Position numbers and translations under genes: made by a program
DNA from: a virus
Virus record (IMG/VR): IMGVR_UViG_3300037504_000227
Location: 75,201 to 110,716 of that record
DNA: 35,516 bases
Direction: 5' to 3' (one strand)
In this document: piece by piece, positions 11,441 through 19,790 of the stretch
Layout of the letters: every line of letters begins with the position of its first letter
Numbering within the stretch: position 1 is the stretch's first letter
The notes under the pieces: model-generated
Databases searched by the model: none
Told to the model about the DNA's origin: nothing
What the model saw: the letters and a program-made list of their open reading frames with translations, nothing else

Positions 11441-14400
11441 ATACGCTCTCCTATTGGCTTCAACACACCGACTGGCACCCAGCCCATCTCTGCATCGCCC
11501 TCACACTCATCACACACTCTACCATCGCCTTGTGTGACAAGCTTTTCCTGAACAACGTCGTTCGGCAACGTTGCTGGGATTGCATCGTTCTGATACAGCT
11601 TGTAAATCTCACCTGAGTACATCGACACGCGATATTTCAGGGAGCGAAGCGACGCACCCACAACATCCTTGAGAACATCTAGTGGGGCTTGTGTATTCTC
11701 ATTCATAGCAACGCCAATCTTGCGTCGAATATCTGGCACAAGCTTTTCTTCGATGTACATATAGGCTCGGTTCAGATTGCGCGAGATCTTATCTAATGCC
11801 TGACGATCTGGCTCTCTACCTGTGGTCAAGGTCCAAACAAGGAATGCCGCCTCTCTCAATCGCATCCTCATTCTCTCAGAGAGCATCATCAGCATTTCTT
11901 CTACAAGTTCAGCATTGTCCTCAAGCAACCCCTGCTTTAGCTGTTCTAGCAAGAATTGAATAGATTGGTCATAATCTGCCATCAACGCTTGACCAAGTTT
12001 ATCCACCAATTCAATCGCTTGATCGTATGTTAGAGGGAACTCATACGGAACGTCTGCAAAGTTAACTTCCTCTGAGTCCTCAGATGGATTAGCCCAATCA
12101 TAACATGACCAGAAGCCTGCTGCAAATGGATCTTTCTTCGTGCTACAACTGTGGCGCGACAGGAAGTTCTTGCGAGCCTCTTTGTTGGTCCTGCGCATTG
12201 GCATATCTGGATCGGCGTAGTGAACCAGCCTTTCCTTATCCTTGTACTTGACTGTGCGCATCCACGCTTTGTCGTCTCGGCTTGAGGATCTGCGACGTGT
12301 GGCACGGCACGTCACACCGTTGTAGGTATACCTGTAGAATTTAGCGTCGCCAAACTCCTCTTCTTTGGGAGGCTCAATCGGCTCTTTGTCAGATTCGACA
12401 GGCTGATTTGCTTTCAGCAGAAGCCCAGGCTCTTGAATCTCAGGAAGCCCAATGCGACGGCGTGTTGCCTGCTCTGTCTCTAGGTCGTATGTGATCCCAC
12501 CAGCGTCCAACAAGCGCGCCACGATGTTTGCATACCCCTCAACGTCCAGCTTCGCAATCGGAACGAAGTGAATCTCAGGCATTGCTCCCTCGTGCCCGTT
12601 CAGCTTCATTAACCTTGGTATGCCGTGACGATTGATAACCGAAGCAACTTGCTGTAAGAATCCGTTAACTGCCTTAATGAACAAGGCTGACTTGTCCGCG
12701 TGCATCGCCCAAGATCCCTGATCCCCACCACCAAGCATCAGGAAGTCAGCCATAATTGTGCGCGCCATGTCGCGCTGGTGACGTGTGATCGTTTCTCCTG
12801 GACTGATTGGCGGTGAACCCTTTGGCATTTCGTAGCGGAAGCTCCAACCAAACGGCTCAGTTAGCCCCATGTCGTCGCCCAGCTTGATGTTACGCACAAT
12901 CTTCTTTGCGCGAGACAGATCAGATGTGGAATCACTGTCTGTAGTCGCCCCATCAGGCATACCCATCACAGGCGTTCCGGACATGCGCTCAATAACGATT
13001 GCCTCTTCAATCTTTAGGTTTTTAGCAAAGAACCAAGAGGTGTACGCGCCTTCGAAAATCGAGTTGTGCGTCGGTATCATTCCCTCTCCAGCAAGGAACA
13101 AATGACTTGGCCCATCTGTTTGTATACACACCGTTCTGCGTGGAGGAACCCTTTCTACTTTTGTAATATAATGATTTGTTCTTGCCCGCACGTCTTTGCA
13201 CCGCTCTATCTTTCTTGACAGTTTGAATGGAACAAAGTTGTGCGGAGTAAACTTGACTTTATATGTTATTTGACATCCGTCTCGCTCTTTTGTTGTTATT
13301 CTGGCATCGCCGCCGAGAGAGCGTATTAGTTCTGCGGCACCATATGCAAGATTCCTGTTTGTATTTGTGAATTCGCATCTGCCCCATCTGTCAACTGTTC
13401 CATCGCTGTCCATTAAGCCCTGTAGCAATTCGAGTCTTTGTTTGCGAGACGACATCAAGTATCGTCTTGGAATATGCTTGTTGTTTAACACGCCGATTGC
13501 ATTTAATTTCCAGGACACCTTGTATATTCTTATCATCCTGCCCTTGCCGCCCCGCAGGCCGTTTCTTGACACCCTTGTATCATACCCGTATGATTCAAAT
13601 ATAGCAACTGTCTCTGGAACATCTTGAACGTGAGATGTAACTATCCCACCATTGGAATGCCCGTCGCCAAGCCATTGGCCAAGCAGATATGGCTCAACTA
13701 CAAGTTCCATGTGAGGATAGTCAAGCGACTCTGCCCACGGTATGGCGTGGTTGTTTATGTAATATTGCTTGCCATTCTTTTTGCCGTGTGGCTTCTTGAC
13801 CGTCTTGGCGATTTGCTTTGTTGTTCTAACCCTGCCCCTTTTGTGATATGCTCTTTCGCGAGCATTCTCGGTATACCACTTGTGGCTTTCGTCAGCAATT
13901 ATTTCTACGCCAGTGTCAAAGGTTACTTTGTAGCAAGGTCTGTTTTCCCAATCCTTGCGACCAATAACATATCTTATTCTGCCCTTCTCATCAAACACTT
14001 TATTTCCCGGACGCAGATCGTCTATTTTTCTCCATCCATCTGGCGTAACGATGGGCGTGTTTGGGTCAAGAGCCCTTCCTTCAGGAGAATTCTTGCCGGC
14101 ACCAGTTGTGGTGAAGTGCAACATCTTCTCGATTGGGATATACGGCGGTCCCATTTTACGAGAGGAGTTGCTGATCTGAACCATTCCCTGAAGCCCACCA
14201 TTTTCGTCCAGATCCCAATGGAGTAGTGTGGTTGGGTGACGGGGTGCCCACTTGCGCCAGTAGATTCGTCCGTCGTCCCGGCGCTCATAGACCAACTCAA
14301 CATCGAAGAACCCATAGGCAAGGAAGTACACAATGTCACTCATTGTCTCAGAGAACGATTTAGTCATTGTCGTCAGATTCTCTTTGACAAACTGCGCCTG

Positions 14401-14649
14401 CTCTACATCAGCGTCATCATCTGAGGCAGGCAGAATATCCCACTCAGCCTCTCGCATGAACATGGTCGAAACCATCATCATCGCAGACCCGGTAGGGTCA
14501 AGCCTTGAGATCTCGTCCCAGATCTTAATGCGCTTCTCGTTGGTCAGTAGATCTGTAACCCACTGCTCTTTGACATAGCCTGAATACTCGTCAAGACCAG
14601 TGACGCCGATCTCACTCATCAGACGTGATTCTATCTTGTTATCTGCCAT
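11362..14649 (-). CDS. portal protein with intein, fused to SSSRDDK and MuF-like domains
   Basis: ATG 14649 follows GGGGGTTGT. Numbering is from this Met. Residues 1-192 and 530-755 form a phage portal (DUF935/gp29-like style; SPEGR|SIFEGAY spliced together). An intein occupies 193-529 and is described separately. After splicing the C-terminal half holds a domain about 770-865 with TCRATRRRSSSRDDK...HYADPDMPMRR...RHSCSTKKDPFAAGFWSCYDW. Next is a helical region, then a MuF-like tail (about 995-1080) with VCDECEGD and CLSACRCN Cys motifs. The product is the portal at the capsid vertex plus a MuF head-morphogenesis module. The precursor is 1095 residues and the spliced protein would be about 758. 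The 3' end contains the nested small membrane gene. Confidence 0.85.
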   Translation of the reverse strand: MADNKIESRLMSEIGVTGLDEYSGYVKEQWVTDLLTNEKRIKIWDEISRLDPTGSAMMMVSTMFMREAEWDILPASDDDADVEQAQFVKENLTTMTKSFSETMSDIVYFLAYGFFDVELVYERRDDGRIYWRKWAPRHPTTLLHWDLDENGGLQGMVQISNSSRKMGPPYIPIEKMLHFTTTGAGKNSPEGRALDPNTPIVTPDGWRKIDDLRPGNKVFDEKGRIRYVIGRKDWENRPCYKVTFDTGVEIIADESHKWYTENARERAYHKRGRVRTTKQIAKTVKKPHGKKNGKQYYINNHAIPWAESLDYPHMELVVEPYLLGQWLGDGHSNGGIVTSHVQDVPETVAIFESYGYDTRVSRNGLRGGKGRMIRIYKVSWKLNAIGVLNNKHIPRRYLMSSRKQRLELLQGLMDSDGTVDRWGRCEFTNTNRNLAYGAAELIRSLGGDARITTKERDGCQITYKVKFTPHNFVPFKLSRKIERCKDVRARTNHYITKVERVPPRRTVCIQTDGPSHLFLAGEGMIPTHNSIFEGAYTSWFFAKNLKIEEAIVIERMSGTPVMGMPDGATTDSDSTSDLSRAKKIVRNIKLGDDMGLTEPFGWSFRYEMPKGSPPISPGETITRHQRDMARTIMADFLMLGGGDQGSWAMHADKSALFIKAVNGFLQQVASVINRHGIPRLMKLNGHEGAMPEIHFVPIAKLDVEGYANIVARLLDAGGITYDLETEQATRRRIGLPEIQEPGLLLKANQPVESDKEPIEPPKEEEFGDAKFYRYTYNGVTCRATRRRSSSRDDKAWMRTVKYKDKERLVHYADPDMPMRRTNKEARKNFLSRHSCSTKKDPFAAGFWSCYDWANPSEDSEEVNFADVPYEFPLTYDQAIELVDKLGQALMADYDQSIQFLLEQLKQGLLEDNAELVEEMLMMLSERMRMRLREAAFLVWTLTTGREPDRQALDKISRNLNRAYMYIEEKLVPDIRRKIGVAMNENTQAPLDVLKDVVGASLRSLKYRVSMYSGEIYKLYQNDAIPATLPNDVVQEKLVTQGDGRVCDECEGDAEMGWVPVGVLKPIGERICLSACRCNKVRKRSNGRILRGPYTG
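13063..14073 (-). mobile_element. intein with LAGLIDADG endonuclease inserted in the portal gene
   Basis: The insert starts at Ala (ALDPNTPIVTPDGW, block A) and ends at ...GMIPTHN followed by Ser. It is thus an Ala1-type intein (337 aa), with Asn as the last residue and Ser as the +1 extein residue. Block B (IIADESHKWYT) and the two LAGLIDADG helices LLGQWLGDG and LLQGLMDSDG are present, so it may still home. The exteins SPEGR and SIFEGAY rejoin into a standard portal motif. Splicing needs no gene-level feature beyond this frame. Confidence 0.88.
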
Positions 14650-14673
14650 ACAACCCCCAGATAGGCGCAAATA

Positions 14674-14693
14674 CCCCTTGCGTCAGCAAGAGG
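14674..14693 (-). other. hairpin upstream of the portal gene
   Basis: The 67-base gap between the small membrane gene and the portal gene contains CCTCTTGC-TGAC-GCAAGGGG, an 8-bp hairpin with one U-G pair and a 4-base loop. No U-run follows, so it is a weak terminator at best. It could slow transcription or stabilise the message. Confidence 0.3.
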
Positions 14694-14704
14694 CACTTGC
14701 GAGG

Positions 14705-14714
14705 TTAAAGTTAA
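14705..14714 (-). repeat. TTAACTTTAA motif copy (intergenic, between small membrane gene and portal)
   Basis: Reverse orientation copy in the 67-base gap upstream of the portal gene. Confidence 0.7.
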
Positions 14715-14716
14715 TG

Positions 14717-15058
14717 CTACTCTTCGAGCGTGAATAGATGTGCGGCATGCGAGCTTGAGAACGAAATACCCAATAGCCAAACGCCAAGGTTAAGCCATTG
14801 TTCAAGCCCAGCAGGGAACGTCGCCCAGCCCAGTCCAACGCCAACGCTATACATCGCAAAGCTGGCAATCAAGCCAATTACATAGGCCAAAATCCGCATC
14901 ACCTGACGTGAGTTGAAGGCAAAGATCTGTGCCTGAACGTTGGTCAGCCAAGCAGCAATATTCTTGCCAATTGGCTTCTCAAGCAACCAGAACGCCACCA
15001 ATCCACCGCCGCCGCTCGTTAGAAACGGCCAAAGCAATCCCTTGAACAGTCCTTCCAT
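14717..15058 (-). CDS. small membrane protein, possible holin-like or head-region protein (113 aa)
   Basis: ATG 15058 lies 5 bases after AGGAGG. The 113-residue protein has three hydrophobic stretches: residues about 8-26 (LWPFLTSGGGGLVAFWLL), about 55-75 (ILAYVIGLIASFAMYSVGV) and about 85-102 (LEQWLNLGVWLLGISFS). It sits between TerL and the portal gene. Genes for membrane proteins in this place are often called holin-like, but no functional motif is visible, and the label is inference. Confidence 0.55.
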   Translation of the reverse strand: MEGLFKGLLWPFLTSGGGGLVAFWLLEKPIGKNIAAWLTNVQAQIFAFNSRQVMRILAYVIGLIASFAMYSVGVGLGWATFPAGLEQWLNLGVWLLGISFSSSHAAHLFTLEE

Positions 15059-15067
15059 TATAGCCTC

Positions 15068-16729
15068 CTAATATGGACTCCATTTGTGCTTGCGTCCATC
15101 ACTTGTTGATCCACTTGCTCTAATCGCCTCTGGCGCACCGTGAATCCCTACAGGACCACCAACCATCCCGTACCGCCACGCATCTGCAAAGTCGTCATTC
15201 TCTTTCTCTGGCGTGTCACGGTCATACTCAAATGCACCATCAGCACTTTTCCTTCTCTTACAATGATACAGGTCAGACAAAGCTGTGATAAGGTTCTCAC
15301 AAGACGGATCGAAGTACACTGATACTGTCTCTGTCACATCCAATAAATAATCCCTGCAATACCCGATCCCATAAGCCACGTTGGAAACCTCAGTTGGGAT
15401 CGTTCGTCCATTCAACCCTTCGCGCTTCCAATCCCTTGCCTCATCCGATGCTGTGCGCTCCATCCAGAACACAGAGATGTACAGCCCGTACTTCTGCTGA
15501 ATATTCTCCCGCATCTCGCGTGCAGCCTTTCGAATTGTGGATGGAGTGGCACTGTCATCCTTCCACTCTGCAATGACGTGCCGCATCCTTTTGCCATTAG
15601 GCATAACGCCTGGGGCTTGAGCAATAACAACAATGCGCCCTCTACTTCTCAGGTCTACACCAGCGCAACAGTGCCACCTGGATATGTCGGCGTCTGGCAA
15701 TGGGAAATCCTTTACGTGCTCAACGCGGCTAAACTGAGAGTATACCATCCCCTGAGACGTTCCGCGCATCAACAAGTTCTGTAATGCGAACGTCTCTGCA
15801 TCTGTGGTCAGGAATTTAGAGACAACATCCCTGTATCTATAGTGCCCGTCTGCTCTAGCGCCTCGGCCTTGGCACAACTCCTCTCGAACATTAGTATAAG
15901 GATTGCGCCACATATACAACGGGCACTCTTTGCAATCAATCGGGTACTCTCGACCACAACTCTCCATCACGTCCAGGATGTCAAACTGATAAACTTCAAT
16001 CCTGCGCTTGCTTGCCTCAGAAACCAACGCCTGCATCGTGCCATAGCTGTGATACTGTGAAGAGGCGAGGAGCGTCATCGCGTTGTACTTACTGTCCGAC
16101 ATTGGCATCTGCAACGCTGTGTTGAGAATGTCCCACGGAATATGGTCAATCTCGTCTGCTGCCAGAATGTGAGGGTGAGGACCAGACACAGAGCGTTCAG
16201 ACCCGCCTGTTCTGATCTCTACCTTGCTCCCGCTCTTCAGGACCGTTTTCGTGACTCTTGGCTCAGAAGCCAAAGCCTTGTCAAACGGAGGTCTACGGAT
16301 CACCCCCCTTTTGCCGTCTTTCTCTGGATCGCCTGCATAGTAAGCGTACCCATCTCTGCTCTGCTCTTGTGTGCCGCCAATGTGAACGATCTCGATCCCA
16401 TCTTTGAATATGGTTTGTGCGACGTGGTGAATACCGCACAGAGTCAACGTCTTGCCGCCACCACGACAAGCCCTCATCAACATCGTCGGGTGTTTCTCGA
16501 AATAGGCGTCAGCCAAGAACTCGAATGGACTGCGATGTCCCTCCTTGGTCGTTGTTCTGGCAAGCTTGTAGCCCAAAACATCACGTGTCCACTCATACAG
16601 CTCTTTCCTGGTTCTAGGCTTCTTGAACGCCTTCTTGATACGACGGCGCTCTTTCTCTGCCTTTAGATCTTCAAGAGCTTGTAAGAGCAGGTGGGGCGGT
16701 ATCTGACTCTTCTTCAAATTCTCCGTCAA
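15068..16729 (-). CDS. terminase large subunit
   Basis: The 553-residue protein has the ATPase-nuclease layout of TerL. The Walker A-like motif ACRGGGKT is at 87-94, Walker B ILAADE at 188-193, and the coupling motif LLASS at about 220-224. The RNase H-like nuclease residues are D359 (GVDLR), E424 (FWMER) and the DDFADAW cluster at 512-517. It pumps DNA into the procapsid through the portal and cuts the concatemer. TTG 16729 is the chosen start because GGAG lies 6 bases upstream and no ATG is nearer. The ORF overlaps the 3' end of the TerS gene by 59 bases. Confidence 0.93.
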   Translation of the reverse strand: MTENLKKSQIPPHLLLQALEDLKAEKERRRIKKAFKKPRTRKELYEWTRDVLGYKLARTTTKEGHRSPFEFLADAYFEKHPTMLMRACRGGGKTLTLCGIHHVAQTIFKDGIEIVHIGGTQEQSRDGYAYYAGDPEKDGKRGVIRRPPFDKALASEPRVTKTVLKSGSKVEIRTGGSERSVSGPHPHILAADEIDHIPWDILNTALQMPMSDSKYNAMTLLASSQYHSYGTMQALVSEASKRRIEVYQFDILDVMESCGREYPIDCKECPLYMWRNPYTNVREELCQGRGARADGHYRYRDVVSKFLTTDAETFALQNLLMRGTSQGMVYSQFSRVEHVKDFPLPDADISRWHCCAGVDLRSRGRIVVIAQAPGVMPNGKRMRHVIAEWKDDSATPSTIRKAAREMRENIQQKYGLYISVFWMERTASDEARDWKREGLNGRTIPTEVSNVAYGIGYCRDYLLDVTETVSVYFDPSCENLITALSDLYHCKRRKSADGAFEYDRDTPEKENDDFADAWRYGMVGGPVGIHGAPEAIRASGSTSDGRKHKWSPY

Positions 16730-17228
16730 TTACGTCTCCAATTTTACCCGATTTCACAGCAGCCTCTATCGTCCTGATTGCATTGTTGATTTCGTCATCC
16801 GATAGTTCTGAAGTGTCATAAACCTTTGGCTCCGGCATCTTCTCAGCTTGCATCTCAAGAATCTTCAGGTAGCTCTCGCCGTGAGTAATACGACGTGCAA
16901 TGTCAATCAAGTCAGCCGGGTCCTTGTTGGTCATCGGCTTGCCAGCAGCCTCGCGCCTTCTCATCTGATCCCTAAGCATATTCTGCAATACAGCCAACTG
17001 CTTTCTCGGATCACCAAGCGGAATCGCCTCAAGCCGTTTCTCAATCTCGGCCTGGACACGCTGGCACCCTGGCTCGCCATCGCCGTTGATGATTCGACCA
17101 ACGTATGCCTTGGATGCACCAGTCTCTTCTGCGATAGCCGTAATGTCGCCGTGCTGGATAATCCCACCACGCGCAACCACAGCCTCCACTACCTTTTGCT
17201 GGATCTCTGTAAGCGGAACAATTCTCAT
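16671..17228 (-). CDS. terminase small subunit (putative)
   Basis: The 185-residue protein starts MRIVPLTEIQQKVVEAVV. Residues 28-47 (DITAIAEETGASKAYVGRIINGD) form a helix-turn-helix. A helical middle region and an acidic tail follow (SELSDDEINNAIRTIE, EFEEESDT). A DNA-binding N-terminus directly upstream of TerL is typical of TerS, which recognises the packaging site and loads TerL. I chose ATG 17228 because a TTGAAA/TACAAT promoter places the transcription start at about this codon and no ribosome binding site exists. The in-frame TTG at 17264 overlaps the -35 element. Confidence 0.75.
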   Translation of the reverse strand: MRIVPLTEIQQKVVEAVVARGGIIQHGDITAIAEETGASKAYVGRIINGDGEPGCQRVQAEIEKRLEAIPLGDPRKQLAVLQNMLRDQMRRREAAGKPMTNKDPADLIDIARRITHGESYLKILEMQAEKMPEPKVYDTSELSDDEINNAIRTIEAAVKSGKIGDVIDGEFEEESDTAPPALTSS

Positions 17229-17235
17229 ATCACTC

Positions 17236-17264
17236 ATTGTACCCAACCATTCAACCACTTTCAA
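17236..17264 (-). promoter_or_regulatory. leftward promoter for the packaging operon
   Basis: On the minus strand the -35 TTGAAA (17264-17259) and -10 TACAAT (17241-17236) are separated by exactly 17 bp. The terS ATG (17228) comes 7 bases after the -10 hexamer, so the mRNA should be leaderless or nearly so. No ribosome binding site precedes the ATG. Confidence 0.72.
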
Positions 17265-17292
17265 GGTTTAAGCTAGATAGCCATATTCCTAT

Positions 17293-17321
17293 TTGACTTA
17301 TTTGGCTTTTTGTGATACAAT
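17293..17321 (+). promoter_or_regulatory. rightward promoter for the recombination/lysin operon
   Basis: The -35 TTGACT (17293-17298) and -10 TACAAT (17316-17321) are 17 bp apart, and ATG 17329 lies 7 bases after the hexamer. The geometry is identical to the divergent leftward promoter, and again there is no ribosome binding site. A leaderless transcript is inferred. Confidence 0.75.
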
Positions 17322-17328
17322 GCATCAT

Positions 17329-17727
17329 ATGGATAAGAAATATGAGCGGATTGTTTTGGAGAAGTTCAAGCTACGAGCACGACAGATTTCCACTTACGAG
17401 TTCATCAAGAGTGCAGGTGTAGAAGTCTGGGCTGACTTTGTAGCTTGCAGTTTGATTTCGCAGATGGACGCATTTGTGTCTGGTCAACAAGTCAAGTATA
17501 TCGAGATTGACTATCCGTTGACTTGGTGGCAGGCGCTCAAGAAAGAGTTGTACGAAAAGCGCTGGTTCCCTGAGCGGATCAAGAGGCGATGGCCCGTCAA
17601 GAGTAGGACACGCACGATTGACATCAAGCTGCTGTACCCAGACCTCGTAATTCCAGACCAGAGGATAATGTTTCCAGTGATTTTTCATCGCGGACCAGAA
17701 AAAGGATATAGAGAGCATGGGCCTTAG
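17329..17727 (+). CDS. hypothetical phage protein, first gene of the rightward operon (132 aa)
   Basis: ATG 17329 fits the leaderless promoter just upstream. The protein is basic and rich in aromatic residues (IEIDYPLTWWQALKKELYEKRWFPERIKRRW). It is a compact alpha/beta protein with no motif I can tie to an enzyme. Similar small proteins recur in tailed phages. It starts a run of overlapping rightward genes including an HNH protein and a RecA-like protein, so a DNA-related role is plausible, but this is context only. Confidence 0.65.
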   Translation: MDKKYERIVLEKFKLRARQISTYEFIKSAGVEVWADFVACSLISQMDAFVSGQQVKYIEIDYPLTWWQALKKELYEKRWFPERIKRRWPVKSRTRTIDIKLLYPDLVIPDQRIMFPVIFHRGPEKGYREHGP

Positions 17728-18022
17728 ACAAGACGCAATAGAAGAACTAGATGAAGCCACACGCTACATTGTCATCGAACGCGATCAGGGAAAGTGTGTA
17801 GACTGCAGCAAGCCATACCACGACATTCACGAAATTGTCTCAAGGTCACACTTCGGCACCCGCCACCTAGACAAATGCTTCAAGGTCAAGAATCGGTGCT
17901 GTGTATGTCGCAGATGCCACGACTATTACCAGGGCGATCACATCAAGGAGTTGCTTGAGCTGATGCAAGAGAAGTATAGATACGATTACTCAGAGCGTCC
18001 CTGGAGTCTTCACCTTGGCTAA
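17717..18022 (+). CDS. HNH endonuclease-like protein (101 aa)
   Basis: The protein reads ERDQGKCVDCSKPYHDIHEIVSRSHFG...CCVCRRCHDYYQG. This has the zinc pair CVDC, the HNH-type dyad in DIHEIVSRS, and the second CVCRRCH cluster, in a 101-residue form. HNH proteins beside terminase genes often help packaging nicking, as in HK97 gp74. Here the gene lies 500 bases from the divergent terS gene, so such a role is inference. It overlaps the preceding gene by 11 bases and the following gene by 8. Confidence 0.8.
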   Translation: MGLRQDAIEELDEATRYIVIERDQGKCVDCSKPYHDIHEIVSRSHFGTRHLDKCFKVKNRCCVCRRCHDYYQGDHIKELLELMQEKYRYDYSERPWSLHLG

Positions 18023-18551
18023 AGAACGAGGCGAAGCCGGTCCTGAAGCTGGAATCTCTATGCGGTCGTGGGGATGGTTTGCCTACGCCGTCAGGGACGC
18101 CACGCGATGCCCATACTGCGGCAAGCTTATCTTCCCTGGGGCAACTGGCGGAACGTGGGATTACAAGAAGGTCGGTGTCCCTATTTGGCCCAGTAGAAAA
18201 GTCGCGTTTATAGATGTCGAGGTCAAGGCCGGGCACACAAGCATCCCATTCTCATCTATAGACGAGAGGAAGCGTGAGTGGGCAGAGCAAGAGAGAGATC
18301 GACAGAAGTGGCTTTGGTTCTGTATCGGGAAGAACGCTGTGAATGCGAGGGAACATCCCAGACGAACGTGGCTTTTCCCCTACAGGCTGTTCCTGAGACT
18401 AGAACAAAAGTTCGATAGAAAGTCTATTCCATATGATTGTGAGGAATTGAGGGAGTATGAACTTGAGTGGGACGGAGATAGAACGTGGGTGATTCCCAAT
18501 GGACACCCGCTTCAAAAATGGATTGGAGGCACTAATGGACAGCTCAATTAA
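18015..18551 (+). CDS. putative PD-(D/E)XK nuclease with Zn-ribbon (178 aa)
   Basis: TTG 18015 is the apparent start (GGAG 8 bases upstream) and overlaps the HNH stop. Residues about 32-38 (CPYCGKLI) form a zinc-ribbon knuckle. VAFIDVEVKAGHTSIPFSS near residue 65-80 has an E-x-K core after a D, as in PD-(D/E)XK enzymes, with basic residues after it. The C-terminal part is aromatic and acidic. It is probably a structure-specific or RecB-like nuclease that works beside the RecA-like gene two genes on. Full catalytic layout cannot be proved by eye. Confidence 0.5.
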   Translation: MAKERGEAGPEAGISMRSWGWFAYAVRDATRCPYCGKLIFPGATGGTWDYKKVGVPIWPSRKVAFIDVEVKAGHTSIPFSSIDERKREWAEQERDRQKWLWFCIGKNAVNAREHPRRTWLFPYRLFLRLEQKFDRKSIPYDCEELREYELEWDGDRTWVIPNGHPLQKWIGGTNGQLN

Positions 18552-18723
18552 CTTTAAGATCGAGGCGCACAAGAAAGAGCAACTGGAAGAGCTTGCTGGT
18601 GGCGGACTCTCAAATCTGATGCGCAGAATCATTGATGAGTATCTGGCAGGCTTCGAGAATAAAGAAAACGTCGTTCTGACTAATTCTGGCAGGCGGGTTA
18701 AAGTTACAGTGGAGGAGATGTGA
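18535..18723 (+). CDS. ribbon-helix-helix DNA-binding regulator (62 aa)
   Basis: ATG 18535 has GGAGG 5 bases upstream. The 62-residue protein reads MDSSINFKIEAHKKEQLEE...GLSNLMRRIIDEYL, a beta-strand followed by two helices, the RHH pattern of Arc/CopG repressors. A C-terminal tail is strand-like (NVVLTNSGRRVKVTV). Notably, a TTAACTTTAA motif lies at 18548-18557, within the gene's first codons, and a near copy (18698-18707) lies at its 3' end, so the regulator may bind these sites. Its stop overlaps the RecA-like start (GTGA). Confidence 0.65.
   Translation: MDSSINFKIEAHKKEQLEELAGGGLSNLMRRIIDEYLAGFENKENVVLTNSGRRVKVTVEEM
18548..18557 (+). repeat. TTAACTTTAA motif copy within RHH gene start
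   Basis: Exact copy 13 bases after the RHH start codon. A 9-of-10 match lies at 18698-18707 near the end of the same gene. Confidence 0.7.
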
Positions 18724-19790
18724 AACGAAAAGACAGTTACCACGGCAGCCTGGATGATGCATTGGCATATATTGAGAAGATGTATGGTCAATATGCTGTG
18801 TCGAAGCCAGGCGAGGCACAGTTTCAGAAGGGGCAGGTTGTTTCAACAGGGTCTTTGGCGCTTGACATTGCGATTGGTGGTGGCAAGCGAGTTTCTGGGA
18901 TTGAGTTGGGCGCGATCACGATGTACTGGGGTCCGCCTGGGAGCGGGAAGTCAACTGCAATCCTACACGCTATTGCGACTGTTCAGGAGTTGGGGCGCAA
19001 GGCTGTTCTGTGCGAGACAGAACCGAAGTTGGACAGGGAATATGCAGAAGCTATTGGCGTGGATGTAGACGCCTTGTACATTATGAATATGGTGCCCAAC
19101 CCAGAGAAGTTACCCTTGGCTGCAGAGGACATTCTGACAGAGATTGAGATCCTTGCTTCTACAGGAGAGTTTGGGTTAATTGCACTGGACTCTGTAACAG
19201 GGCTTTCGCCGCGTAGAGAATTGGAGTCTGAACTAGAAGAGGAAAACCCTGGACTTCAGGCTCGCGTGGTGACGAAAGCTTGCCGAAGATTGGCTCCTAT
19301 CCTAAAATCAAATGAGTGCGGACTGTTGGTTGCAGACCAGCAACGCGCAAACTTCAAAGCCCGTGGATGGGGTGCATCTCCAACAAAGGCAGCGATGGCA
19401 AACGCCATCAAACACTATGCCAAGTTGATCGTTCGTATTAGCCGTGGCGGTGTCGAGAAAGATAGCGGAACGCCTATTGGAATCAAGTCTTATGGGTACT
19501 GCATGAAGAATCAGGGTGGCATCCCGTATCACACTGCAGAGTTTTACATTACACACGGGCTTGGGATTGATCTTGCACGGGAACTAATCGACTTCGGACA
19601 AGAGTGTGGCGCTGTCGAGAAGCGCGGGAGTTGGTACTATTTGATGAGTATTGACCCTGATACTGGTGAGGTGTCAGAAGAGCAAATAGCACAAGGACAA
19701 GAAAACTCTGCCAAGGTGCTAAGAGAAAACAGAGAAATGATGGACGATCTAAAACAGAAGGTTGTTGAAAGGATATTGGACAGTGATTGA
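18720..19790 (+). CDS. RecA-like recombinase
   Basis: The GTG start at 18720 overlaps the RHH stop and has GGAGGAGAT upstream. The 356-residue protein has Walker A GPPGSGKST (71-79), the E of the CETEPKLD region (near 99-106), the Walker B-like LIALDSV, a loop L2 region GASPTKAAMANAIKHYAKL, and a C-terminal GAVEKRGSWYYL, typical of RecA. It would form filaments on single-stranded DNA for recombination, repair and phage replication restart. A coiled C-terminal tail (EEQIAQGQENSAKVLREN) ends it. Confidence 0.93.
   Translation: MKRKDSYHGSLDDALAYIEKMYGQYAVSKPGEAQFQKGQVVSTGSLALDIAIGGGKRVSGIELGAITMYWGPPGSGKSTAILHAIATVQELGRKAVLCETEPKLDREYAEAIGVDVDALYIMNMVPNPEKLPLAAEDILTEIEILASTGEFGLIALDSVTGLSPRRELESELEEENPGLQARVVTKACRRLAPILKSNECGLLVADQQRANFKARGWGASPTKAAMANAIKHYAKLIVRISRGGVEKDSGTPIGIKSYGYCMKNQGGIPYHTAEFYITHGLGIDLARELIDFGQECGAVEKRGSWYYLMSIDPDTGEVSEEQIAQGQENSAKVLRENREMMDDLKQKVVERILDSD

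Noticed and set aside
13624-14226. Long rightward ORF of 200 codons overlapping the portal/intein region
   Set aside because: It lies antisense to a gene with clear motifs and intein splice sites, has no ribosome binding site and no recognisable family. It is a shadow of the minus-strand gene.
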